A stretch of 34,178 nt of DNA from JBHHYN01 sp046757565 (GTDB taxonomy: Bacteria > Pseudomonadota > Gammaproteobacteria > Eutrophobiales > Eutrophobiaceae), in NCBI GenBank assembly GCA_046757565.1, contig JBHHYN010000019.1:1-34178 (forward strand), written 5' to 3'. Below the pieces are notes generated by a model that saw only the letters and a list, made by a program, of their open reading frames with translations, made no database searches and was not told where the DNA came from. The stretch's first letter is position 1; each line of letters begins with the position of its first letter. Below, in pieces: positions 14,804-22,534 of the stretch. The translations under genes were made by a program, and so were the position numbers.

Positions 14804-17800
14804 ACCAATTTATCCATCTTGCGTACGAGACAGTACGTGTTGCGTGTCATGATGCCGATGGGACCCAGGGAATTGAACCCGTAGGACCACTGACCGTATC
14901 CGCCGGCGAGCTGGACCGGGTTCAATCGTGTGCGGGTCAGGCTATTGTGACCACCGGCCCGCCGCCCGCGAAGCTGCGATTTGGGCACGTAGATGGTCCG
15001 TTCCACTGCGTGATAGTAGAGACACATGCCGGGCTGGACCCGTGAACTCACCGCCGCCCGGGTCACCACCACGCCATTGTCGTTATAGACCTCCACCCAG
15101 TCGTTATCCTTGATGCCCACCCGAGCGGCTTCTTTGTCGTTAAGCCAAACCGGGTCCATTCCCCGGGACAGGGTGAGCATACGGTGATTGTCCTTATAGG
15201 TAGAGTGGATGTTCCACTTGCCGTGTGGGGTGATGTAGTTGAGGCACAGCGTCCTGTCGTCCTGTTCGCTCACCGTGATGTCGTGGATCCGGGCTGGGTC
15301 GAGCTTCGGCTTGTACGTCGGCAGGTTCTCCCCGAAGTCGATGTAATAGGGATGATCCAGATAAAGGTGTTGGCGGCCCGTGAGCGTTCGCCAGGGAACG
15401 AGCCGCTCTACCATCATCGTCCAGGCAGAATAGGCGCGTCCCTCGTTGGTCATACCGCTCCAGCACGGGGAAATCAGTGTGCGGCGGGGTTGTCGTTTCA
15501 GATCGCCGAAATTCAACCGTTGACTGCGGTGTCCTTCCGCCAGGTCTTTCAACTCAACACCGACCCGCTTTTCCTTGGCCTTGAAGCCCTCGTAGCAGAT
15601 CTCGCCATTCGTCTCCGGTGACAGGTGGAGTATCATGTTCGCGGCGTCGGTCGGTGTCTCAATGGAGGGATACTTCTGCCCATCCCAGGAGATGGTCCGT
15701 TTATGCCGCGGGTCCGGGGAACCGCCCTCGGGGTGTTCCATGAGTTCGTCGTAGAATTCAGCGATGGGGATAGGCCCAAAATTGTGGCCGGTCAAACCGT
15801 CCTCCCGTACCTTGCGCCCGAAAGAGATGAACTTGTTGTAGAGTTGTGAATAGTCCCGCTCCACAACCTTGAGGTGGGGGAAGTTGCTACCGGGTTTGGG
15901 CGCCTCACCGGTCTCCTTCCAGTCCACGACCTCCCGCTGGGCCATCTCGTCGGGGGAGTTTGCCGAGAGTGGCACGGCTACCACATCCTTAACGGGGCCG
16001 TCAAAGGCATACCGGGCCAGTTCCGAGACCTTCTTAGTGATGGCCTTGAAGATATCGTAGTCGCACTTTGCCTCCCAGGGCGGTTCCACCGCCTTGCCGA
16101 GGTTGTGGACGAAAGAATGCAGATCCGTCGTATTGAGGTCGTCCTTCTCATACCAGAAGGCTGCGGGTAGTACGATGTCGGAATAGACGGCCGAGCTATC
16201 CATGCGGAAGTTGATGTCCACGACGAGGTCCATCTTCCCTACCGGCGCCTTGTCGGCGACCTTCACATCTTTCATGGTTCCAGCCACCCGTTCCCCGGCG
16301 ATCAGGTTGTCGTGGGTCCCGAGATAATGCCGCAGGAAGAACTCGTGCCCCTTGGCGCTTGACTGGATGGCGTTTCCCCGCCAGATGATCCAGACGCGGG
16401 GCCAGTTCTCCGGTGCATCCGGATCGTTGACGGAGAGCTCGAGGTCCCCCTTATCAAGGGCTTCGATGATGTACTTCTCAATCTCTTCTTCGGTCCTCGC
16501 CCCGGCCTTCTCAGCCTCGCGGGCGACCTCAATGGGATTTCTGTTGAACTGTGGGTAGAAGGGCATCCAGCCGAGGCGGACGGCGCGAGCCACATGATCG
16601 GCGGCGTGTCCTTTGGCCCACTTGGCGTCTTTCGGGAGGGGCGCATATTCCGTAAACTCACCCTCGTAACGCCACTGATCGCTCATGATGTAATGCCACA
16701 GGGGTGTCTGCTGGAGGCGTGGGGGTTTCTGCCAGTCCGTTGCGAAGGCGAGTGGTTTCCAGGCCGCCGCCAGGGTCAGCTTTTCCTGACCCACATAATG
16801 GTTGAGCCCGCCGCCGTTGACGCCGCAGCATCCACACAGGATCAGCGCGGTAGACGGGCCCCGGTAGATCAGGTTGTTGTTGTACCAGTGGTTGGCGCTG
16901 GCGCCGATAATGACCATCGACTTCCCATTTGTCTTTTCGGCGTTCCCTGCGAACTCGCGGGCGAAACGGATTATGGTTTCGCGCCCGATACCGGTGCGTT
17001 CTTCTTGCCACGCCGGGGTATAGGGGACCTTGTCATCGTAACTTTCGGGATATTCGCCCGGGAGTCCACGGGAGATGCCGTAATGGGCGAACAGAAGGTC
17101 GTAAACGGTTGCCACCTGGACCGACCCGTGCCTGGTCGACACAGTACGGACCGGGACACCGCGCTTGAGATACCGCTCCTCGAGGAAATCGTAGAACCCG
17201 GCCTCGATCACCTCGTCGTGTTCGGCCAGGAAACTGAGCTCCGGATCGAGCTGCGATCCGTCCAGGGAGTCCTCCATCTTGAGGTTCCAGTCGCCGGGCT
17301 TGCCCCAGCGATGACCGACAGCACCGGTTGGCGAGCGTAGCTGATTCGAGCGAACGTCGTAGATCAGGAACTTCCACTCTTTGTTCTCTATGTCGCCGTA
17401 GCGCTCGAGGTCGGCCGCGGGAAGCATGCGGCCCGGCCGGACCGTGCCATCCGGTCCTTTCTCCATCTGGATGAGGAACGGGCTGTCGGAGTATTTTTTC
17501 AGGTACTCGAGAAAGTAACCGATGTGCCGGTCGGCGTGGAACTCTTTCAGGATCACGTGGTTAACCGCCATCCACATAGCGTTATCCTCGCCGGTCTTCA
17601 CGGGGATCCACCAGTCGGAATACTTGGCCACCTGGTTAAAGTCCGGCGCTATGACAACGAATTTCGCCCCTTCGTGACGCGCTTCCGAGACAAAATGCAC
17701 ATCGGGTGTGCGCGTCATATTGAGATTCGAGGCGAGCGACACAATAAACTTTGAGTTGAACCAGTCGGCACTCTCGCAGACATCGGTCTGATCGCCCCAG

Positions 17801-18441
17801 GTCTCAGGGAATTGGTTGGGTAGATCGGCATACCAATCGTAAAAGCTCATATTGGCCCCGCCAAAAAGCTGCGTGAACCGGGAGCCGGCTGCGTAGGAGA
17901 GGAAGGACATGGCAGGAATGGGTGAGAAACCGAACAACCGGTCCGGCCCGTATTTTTTCGCCGTGTACAGTGAGGCCGCCGCGATGATCTCCAGCACCTC
18001 TTCCCAGGAGGCGCGCCGGAAACCGCCCTTACCACGTGCACGGTGGAAACGACTGCGCTTCTGTTCATCCTCGACCAGGGATTGCCAGGCATCCACGGGA
18101 TTTTGATGCTGCTGCTTCGCCTCCTTCCAGAAATCCAGGAGAACGCCTCGGACATAAGGGTATTTGACCCGTATCGGGCTGTACACGTACCAGGAGGCCG
18201 AGATACCCCGCTGACATCCCCGTGGTTCATACGGGGGGAGTTTGTCCTCGAGCAGGGGATAGTCGATCTGCTGCATCTCCCACGTGATGATACCGTCTTT
18301 GACGTACACCTCCCACGAACACCCGCCGGTACAGTTGACCCCATGGGTGCTGCGCACGATACGGTCATACTGCCAGCGATTACGGTAGAAATCCTCCCAC
18401 TCGCGTCGTTTCGGTTTAAACAGGTCTTGGATCCATGCCAT
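14794..18441 (-). CDS. narG: Respiratory nitrate reductase / nitrite oxidoreductase alpha subunit
   Basis: 1215 residues, the molybdenum-bis-MGD catalytic subunit, facing the cytoplasm (no twin-arginine leader). The N-terminal [4Fe-4S] ligands are HGVNCTGGC (His33, Cys37, Cys41) and GCQRG (Cys76), as in E. coli NarG. The Mo-pocket region TWGDQTDVCESADW and TRTPDVHFVSEAR supplies the conserved aspartate. The C-terminal molybdopterin-binding domain ends with YGFNSLGPIGIMTRN. It reduces nitrate to nitrite in the complex with NarH and NarI. Close relatives in nitrite-oxidising bacteria run the reaction backwards, and sequence inspection alone does not settle direction. Its start overlaps the upstream cytochrome stop as TGATG, a translational-coupling junction. 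Confidence 0.95.
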   Translation of the reverse strand: MAWIQDLFKPKRREWEDFYRNRWQYDRIVRSTHGVNCTGGCSWEVYVKDGIITWEMQQIDYPLLEDKLPPYEPRGCQRGISASWYVYSPIRVKYPYVRGVLLDFWKEAKQQHQNPVDAWQSLVEDEQKRSRFHRARGKGGFRRASWEEVLEIIAAASLYTAKKYGPDRLFGFSPIPAMSFLSYAAGSRFTQLFGGANMSFYDWYADLPNQFPETWGDQTDVCESADWFNSKFIVSLASNLNMTRTPDVHFVSEARHEGAKFVVIAPDFNQVAKYSDWWIPVKTGEDNAMWMAVNHVILKEFHADRHIGYFLEYLKKYSDSPFLIQMEKGPDGTVRPGRMLPAADLERYGDIENKEWKFLIYDVRSNQLRSPTGAVGHRWGKPGDWNLKMEDSLDGSQLDPELSFLAEHDEVIEAGFYDFLEERYLKRGVPVRTVSTRHGSVQVATVYDLLFAHYGISRGLPGEYPESYDDKVPYTPAWQEERTGIGRETIIRFAREFAGNAEKTNGKSMVIIGASANHWYNNNLIYRGPSTALILCGCCGVNGGGLNHYVGQEKLTLAAAWKPLAFATDWQKPPRLQQTPLWHYIMSDQWRYEGEFTEYAPLPKDAKWAKGHAADHVARAVRLGWMPFYPQFNRNPIEVAREAEKAGARTEEEIEKYIIEALDKGDLELSVNDPDAPENWPRVWIIWRGNAIQSSAKGHEFFLRHYLGTHDNLIAGERVAGTMKDVKVADKAPVGKMDLVVDINFRMDSSAVYSDIVLPAAFWYEKDDLNTTDLHSFVHNLGKAVEPPWEAKCDYDIFKAITKKVSELARYAFDGPVKDVVAVPLSANSPDEMAQREVVDWKETGEAPKPGSNFPHLKVVERDYSQLYNKFISFGRKVREDGLTGHNFGPIPIAEFYDELMEHPEGGSPDPRHKRTISWDGQKYPSIETPTDAANMILHLSPETNGEICYEGFKAKEKRVGVELKDLAEGHRSQRLNFGDLKRQPRRTLISPCWSGMTNEGRAYSAWTMMVERLVPWRTLTGRQHLYLDHPYYIDFGENLPTYKPKLDPARIHDITVSEQDDRTLCLNYITPHGKWNIHSTYKDNHRMLTLSRGMDPVWLNDKEAARVGIKDNDWVEVYNDNGVVVTRAAVSSRVQPGMCLYYHAVERTIYVPKSQLRGRRAGGHNSLTRTRLNPVQLAGGYGQWSYGFNSLGPIGIMTRNTYCLVRKMDKLVWE

Positions 18442-18965
18442 CAGGAGAACCCTCCTCGAATCTTATAGGATCGTTCGTACATGGGACGGCGCACTTCTCC
18501 GCGCCGTTTGACCCACAACACAGGTATCAGCAGGTATATGATCAGGGCGCCGCCGGCAGCAATGACGGCCAACGTGACAATCTGGTCGGGGGCCCGGCCC
18601 CGGCCCTGTTCGATGAAGGCCAAAAGGTCATTCTTTTCTTCGTCTGTGAGTGGTTTGGCCGAGTAGATTGCCTTCATGGGCTGCAGTGTCTGTGGCCAGA
18701 GCACCACGGCTTGATTCAGCTTTTTGTACGACTCGGTCAGATCCCATTTTCGTTCCGATGCCATCGAGCCACCGCCCAGAGGGCCGATCCCGGCGTAGCT
18801 GTGGCAGGACCGGCAGGCAAGCGCACCGTTCTCGAACGATTGAGCCCCCGTAAACAGCGCCCGGCCCACCTCGGGGTCCCCTTCCGAAGCATGAACAAAG
18901 CTGATGCCTGAAATTAGAAAAGCTGCTGCAAAGGAGAGTATTCTTGTTATTTGCTCCAGGTCCAT
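18441..18965 (-). CDS. Membrane-anchored monohaem cytochrome c of the nar operon
   Basis: 174 residues. A signal sequence (about 1-26, ending VHA) is followed by one haem-attachment motif CRSCH (Cys51, Cys54, His55). Met97 in LQPMKAI is a likely second axial ligand, and a single transmembrane helix lies at about 128-152 with a positively charged cytoplasmic tail. It therefore places a class I-like haem domain in the periplasm, tethered to the membrane. It is the first gene of the nar operon and overlaps narG by one base. It could pass electrons from or to the Nar complex, as the cytochrome c genes linked to some nar and nxr operons are thought to do. Its haem would be attached by the Ccm system encoded at the right side of this window. 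No ribosome site precedes the ATG. Confidence 0.88.
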   Translation of the reverse strand: MDLEQITRILSFAAAFLISGISFVHASEGDPEVGRALFTGAQSFENGALACRSCHSYAGIGPLGGGSMASERKWDLTESYKKLNQAVVLWPQTLQPMKAIYSAKPLTDEEKNDLLAFIEQGRGRAPDQIVTLAVIAAGGALIIYLLIPVLWVKRRGEVRRPMYERSYKIRGGFS

Positions 18966-19000
18966 TTGACTAATGCTAATAATTACCGCTGCAATAAAAA

Positions 19001-19014
19001 TTGACCTAGATCAA
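19001..19014 (-). promoter_or_regulatory. FNR box for the nar operon
   Basis: TTGAC-CTAG-ATCAA, one mismatch from the ideal box. Centre 19007.5. On the minus strand a -10-like TAGCAT (18978-18973) places the predicted transcription start at 18966, exactly 41.5 bases from the site centre. That is one base before the cytochrome ATG at 18965, so the mRNA may be essentially leaderless. Promoter details are inferred. Confidence 0.75.
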
Positions 19015-19195
19015 ATAGACCAAAGGAAAGGAAAATCGATTGGAGACTAAATCAAGGCTTCCTTAAGCCTGCTCAGCCTTATAAATATCCTCTGGAGAAT
19101 GAGGAATAGCGCGTAGATGTACTATATTAAGGATGATTTTTCAGCGTCTCCTTAAAACCAAACTAATCCTGTATTACTTACTCCGTGCCCAGTGA

Positions 19196-19236
19196 TTGAT
19201 CCATATCAAGGAAAAAGGCGCCACTTGCACGATAAT
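19196..19236 (+). promoter_or_regulatory. FNR-dependent promoter of phyH-ubiU-ubiV
   Basis: TTGAT-CCAT-ATCAA is a perfect FNR palindrome at 19196-19209. A -10-like GATAAT at 19231-19236 predicts a start at about 19243, so the box centre lies near -41, the class II FNR spacing. A strong ribosome site AAAGGAGG (19278-19285) follows before the ATG at 19293. Confidence 0.8.
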
Positions 19237-19292
19237 GGCGCACCAGTGTGCGTTTGTAACAGCATTTAGAATCAGTCAAAGGAGGTAAGAAA

Positions 19293-20060
19293 ATGATACT
19301 TACTGATGAGCAGAAGAATGAGTTCAATGAAAAAGGATTCATTGTCATGAAAAGTTTTTTTGACAAGCAGACGATGGAAAAGATTTCTGCCTGGCTGGAC
19401 GAACTGCGGGACAGGTTGCCGGGAGAAGGGAAGGAGGCGAAGTATTACGAAAAGAGTACGATTACCGGCGAGAATATCCTGATTCGAATCGAAAATGCCC
19501 TGGGATGGCAACATCCCGAAATCAGCAAATTGCTCCTTTCAGATAAGACCATCGATTGCCTGACCGATCTGTTTGGTGAGCCGCCGCTTCTTTTTAAAGA
19601 GAAGATCAACTATAAGCTACCCGGCTGCCGGGCAGATAAACTGCACCAGGACCAGGCAGCCGGCTGGAATGCCTATAGCGATTTCTTCATCTCTATGGGC
19701 ATCGTTGTGGATGCTAACAGAAAGGATAATGCAGCATTAACTTTCATGACGTCAGGTAACTATGAAAAGAGACTGATGGGCGAGGAGTGGAAACCACTCA
19801 CGGAAGAAGATCCCCCTTACCAGCCCGAGGACGAATATGTGTTGCTGGAGGCCGATCCCGGTGACGTAATCTTCTTCGATTGTTATGTGCCGCATGGATC
19901 GCCTGCGAACAACAGCAACCGTAGCCGGCGCAATATCTTTCTGACCTTTAACAGAGAGTCTGATGGAGATATGAGAGAGAAATATTATACAGACAAGTGG
20001 GCACTCTATCCCCCTAACAGGGCCGATCATGGGCGCGCGGAGGGGTCCTATCTAGTCTGA
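19293..20060 (+). CDS. Phytanoyl-CoA dioxygenase (PhyH)-family protein
   Basis: 255 residues, cytoplasmic, a PhyH-type Fe(II)/2-oxoglutarate dioxygenase fold. The facial triad is HQD (His118, Asp120) in KLHQDQAAGW and His201 in YVPHGSPANNSNRSRR, with Arg212 or Arg213 placed to hold 2-oxoglutarate. FTSGNY-like and GDVIFFDCYVPHG segments match the family core. Such enzymes need O2 to hydroxylate their substrate. It starts after a strong ribosome site, under a perfect FNR box, and its stop is four bases before ubiU. It is thus the first gene of an operon for O2-independent ubiquinone hydroxylation. The substrate is unknown: a quinone precursor, a lipid, or a scavenging role are all open. Confidence 0.88.
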   Translation: MILTDEQKNEFNEKGFIVMKSFFDKQTMEKISAWLDELRDRLPGEGKEAKYYEKSTITGENILIRIENALGWQHPEISKLLLSDKTIDCLTDLFGEPPLLFKEKINYKLPGCRADKLHQDQAAGWNAYSDFFISMGIVVDANRKDNAALTFMTSGNYEKRLMGEEWKPLTEEDPPYQPEDEYVLLEADPGDVIFFDCYVPHGSPANNSNRSRRNIFLTFNRESDGDMREKYYTDKWALYPPNRADHGRAEGSYLV

Positions 20061-20064
20061 AAGA

Positions 20065-21060
20065 ATGGAACTGATCTGCCCCGCAGGCAACCTCCCTGCC
20101 CTGCGCGCTGCCATCGATAACGGCGCCGATGCGGTCTATATCGGTTTCCGCAACGGCACCAACGCGCGTAACTTCCCCGGACTTAATTTCAGTCCGGATG
20201 AAGCCATAGAAGGAGTTCGGTACGCGAAGCAATACGGCAAGCGGGTTTTTCTGGCGCTCAATACCTACCCCACTCCCGGGAAGTGGAAGGAAGCGGTTGA
20301 TACGGTCGATACGGCGGTTGAAATCGGTGTGGACGCCTTGATCCTGGCTGATATGGGACTGATGCAGTATGCCTCACAGATGCATCCCGATCTGCGCCTG
20401 CATCTATCCGTCCAGGGCTCCGCCACCAACCGCCATGCCATCGCCTTTTATCACGAACGCTTCGGTATCCGCCGGGTGGTACTGCCGCGGGTCTTGTCCC
20501 TGGCGCAGGTGCAGAACATCGTTAGCAAAACAACCGTCGAAATAGAGGTCTTTGCCTACGGCAGCCTCTGTGTCATGGTGGAAGGGAGGTGTGCATTATC
20601 CTCTTATGTCACGGGAGATTCCCCCAACAGTGCCGGGGTATGCTCCCCGGCCCACGCCGTGCGCTGGATGGAAACCCCATCAGGGCGCGAGGCCTGGCTT
20701 AATGGTGTGTTGATAAATCGTTATAAAAACGAAGAGATAGCTGCTTACCCGACCCTCTGCAAGGGGCGTTTCCAGGTGAATGAACACGTGTTTCATGCCA
20801 TTGAGGAACCAACCAGTCTGAACGTACTGGAGATCCTGCCCGATCTGGTAAAATCCGGAGTGACGGCGATCAAGATCGAAGGGCGGCAGCGCAGCAGGGC
20901 CTATGTCTCCCTGGTAACCCGTACCCTGCGTGCGGCATTGGATGCCTGTCTGGTTGATCCGGAAAACTTTACCCCGGATAATGACTGGATAGCGCAACTC
21001 ATGCGCTTGTCAGAAGGAAGCAGTCATACCCTCGGCGCCTACCACCGGCCCTGGCAATGA
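20065..21060 (+). CDS. ubiU: UbiU, O2-independent ubiquinone hydroxylation protein (U32 family)
   Basis: 331 residues. UbiU works with UbiV in the cytoplasm to hydroxylate the ubiquinone ring without O2; the oxygen atom is reported to come from prephenate. The four [4Fe-4S] cysteines fall at 169, 176, 193 and 232 (SLCVMVEGRC, GVCSPAHAV, PTLCKGRF), the same numbers as reported for E. coli UbiU. The N-terminus MELICPAGNLPALRAAIDNG and KIEGRQRS are typical of the peptidase-U32 fold. It overlaps ubiV by four bases (ATGA), which fits an obligate heterodimer made from one message. Confidence 0.95.
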   Translation: MELICPAGNLPALRAAIDNGADAVYIGFRNGTNARNFPGLNFSPDEAIEGVRYAKQYGKRVFLALNTYPTPGKWKEAVDTVDTAVEIGVDALILADMGLMQYASQMHPDLRLHLSVQGSATNRHAIAFYHERFGIRRVVLPRVLSLAQVQNIVSKTTVEIEVFAYGSLCVMVEGRCALSSYVTGDSPNSAGVCSPAHAVRWMETPSGREAWLNGVLINRYKNEEIAAYPTLCKGRFQVNEHVFHAIEEPTSLNVLEILPDLVKSGVTAIKIEGRQRSRAYVSLVTRTLRAALDACLVDPENFTPDNDWIAQLMRLSEGSSHTLGAYHRPWQ

Positions 21061-21938
21061 AGCTAAGCATCGGCCCAATCCAATATTCATGGGGAAAAGA
21101 TGAAATCTTTGAATTTTATGATCGACTGCGAAATGCACCGGTAGACATCGTCTATCTGGGAGAAACGGTATGTTCCAAACGCCGGGAGCTGGGGCTACCC
21201 GACTGGCTGGTGATCGCTGAACAGCTCACCTTTGCCGGCAAGGAGGTCATCCTCTCCACTCTGGCCCTGTTTGAGGCCGAATCGGAACTCTCCAGCTTGC
21301 GGCAAATAGCTGAAAACCATCGCTATCCACTGGAAGCGAATGATGTGGGGGCAGTACAGTTACTGAGGGAGTGCGGCCCGTTCGTGGCAGGACCACACAT
21401 TAATATATATAACAGTGAAACCCTGAAACTATTGAATAATCTGGGTGCTTTCCGCTGGGTCGTCCCGATCGAACTCAGTAGAACAACGATCACCGGAATA
21501 CTTGGCGCCAGTCCGCCGGAAGTGGAGACCGAGTTGTTCGCCTACGGCAGATTGCCATTGGCCTTTTCGGCGCGTTGTTTCACTGCCCGTGCCCATAACA
21601 GGCCCAAGGATAGTTGCGGATTCATCTGCCGGGATTATCCGGACGGCCTGACCCTGTTCACACAGGACGGGGAACCCTTCCTGGTCCTGAACGGGATACA
21701 GGTCCAGTCTGCAGCGGTCCACAATCTGATTGGCTACTATGAAGAACTGGTTGACACCGGTATCGATATCGTTCGCATTGCCCCCCAGGCAGAGGACATG
21801 ACAGAGATTATCGGCATAGTACGTGATGTTGTGGATGGCCGCTTACCGGCCGCGATGGCGGCAGCACGACTCGCTCCATACCAGGCATACGGATGCAGTG
21901 ATGGTTACTGGTGTGATCAGGCAGGCATGTCATATTAA
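21057..21938 (+). CDS. ubiV: UbiV, O2-independent ubiquinone hydroxylation protein (U32 family)
   Basis: 293 residues, partner of UbiU. The cluster cysteines are Cys39 (GETVCSKRR), Cys174 (ARCFTARAHNR) and Cys187/Cys191 (DSCGFICRD). The spacing equals E. coli UbiV Cys39, 180, 193 and 197 apart from a six-residue shift. N-terminal MKLSIGPIQYSW is characteristic. The start ATG sits within the end of ubiU. Just after its stop there is a strong ribosome site and an ATG that lead only into the antisense of ubiT. Confidence 0.95.
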   Translation: MKLSIGPIQYSWGKDEIFEFYDRLRNAPVDIVYLGETVCSKRRELGLPDWLVIAEQLTFAGKEVILSTLALFEAESELSSLRQIAENHRYPLEANDVGAVQLLRECGPFVAGPHINIYNSETLKLLNNLGAFRWVVPIELSRTTITGILGASPPEVETELFAYGRLPLAFSARCFTARAHNRPKDSCGFICRDYPDGLTLFTQDGEPFLVLNGIQVQSAAVHNLIGYYEELVDTGIDIVRIAPQAEDMTEIIGIVRDVVDGRLPAAMAAARLAPYQAYGCSDGYWCDQAGMSY

Positions 21939-21952
21939 AGGAGTAAATCATG

Positions 21953-22465
21953 TCAACTATGCGGTGTGGTAAAGTGGCGGCGCAGTCCCTTCGGAGCGTG
22001 ATGGCGGGCTTTGCGCAGGATCCGTTTTACACCTCTTGCCAGCGGCGGGCACAGCACTGCATCGAAGTGCGCATCCCAGTCATACTCCAGAGAGTCCAGT
22101 AAATTCTTGATATGCACACCCGTTTCCGTTTCCCCTTCGATATTCAGTTCGCGCTTGAAAAACAGCGTGTCCGGATCCTCGCGGCGGCCGGCGAGTCGCA
22201 GAAAAGCCGTCAGCCTGCCGCTGATGGTGACATCGCATTGATGTACACGGCAAGCCAGTAATCGCCCGTTCCAAAAACGGAAATGTAATGCACAGGGCAC
22301 GTCGATGATGCGCAGAGTAATGGATTTATCATCAAGTTCAGCGAGGCGGGATACCAGGCCCTGTCCGCGCAGCATATGGTTAAAAGCCCTGGCAACTATT
22401 TTTGCGATAACAGGATCCGGCGTCAGACGCAATAGCTTGGTCAGCGGCAATAGAAATGGGTGCAT
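21953..22465 (-). CDS. ubiT: UbiT, SCP2-domain accessory protein of anaerobic ubiquinone synthesis
   Basis: 170 residues. UbiT is the anaerobic counterpart of UbiJ; its SCP2 lipid-binding pocket is thought to hold the polyprenyl intermediates while the ring is modified. The SCP2 core about residues 45-135 contains DVPCALHFRFWNGRL and VTISGRLTAFLRL. The strongly conserved C-terminal block FKRELNIEGETETGVHIKN, followed by LLDSLEYDWD, identifies it as UbiT rather than UbiJ. It converges on ubiV with only 14 bases between the stops and is divergent from ubiD, with which it shares an FNR box. Its predicted leader is very short and no ribosome site is visible. Confidence 0.93.
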   Translation of the reverse strand: MHPFLLPLTKLLRLTPDPVIAKIVARAFNHMLRGQGLVSRLAELDDKSITLRIIDVPCALHFRFWNGRLLACRVHQCDVTISGRLTAFLRLAGRREDPDTLFFKRELNIEGETETGVHIKNLLDSLEYDWDAHFDAVLCPPLARGVKRILRKARHHAPKGLRRHFTTPHS

Positions 22466-22503
22466 AAGGAGCGTAACACTATAAACAAAAATTATTTCAG
22501 TCG

Positions 22504-22517
22504 TTGATATGGATCAA
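22504..22517. promoter_or_regulatory. FNR box between divergent ubiT and ubiD
   Basis: TTGAT-ATGG-ATCAA, a perfect palindrome centred at 22510.5. On the minus strand TATAGT (22483-22478) is a good -10, giving a predicted start near 22471, six bases before the ubiT ATG. On the plus strand the ubiD ATG (22535) is too close for a class II start between box and gene, so the site more probably activates ubiT. Its effect on ubiD is uncertain. Confidence 0.78.
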
Positions 22518-22534
22518 ACAACCCGATAACTGCT

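Noticed and set aside
16594..17340. 248-codon plus-strand frame inside narG
   Set aside because: Antisense shadow of narG with no ribosome site or family resemblance.
19015..19195. NarL heptamers or a small gene between the nar and phyH promoters
   Set aside because: I found no convincing paired TACYNMT sites and no open frame with a ribosome site; only the two FNR boxes are supportable.
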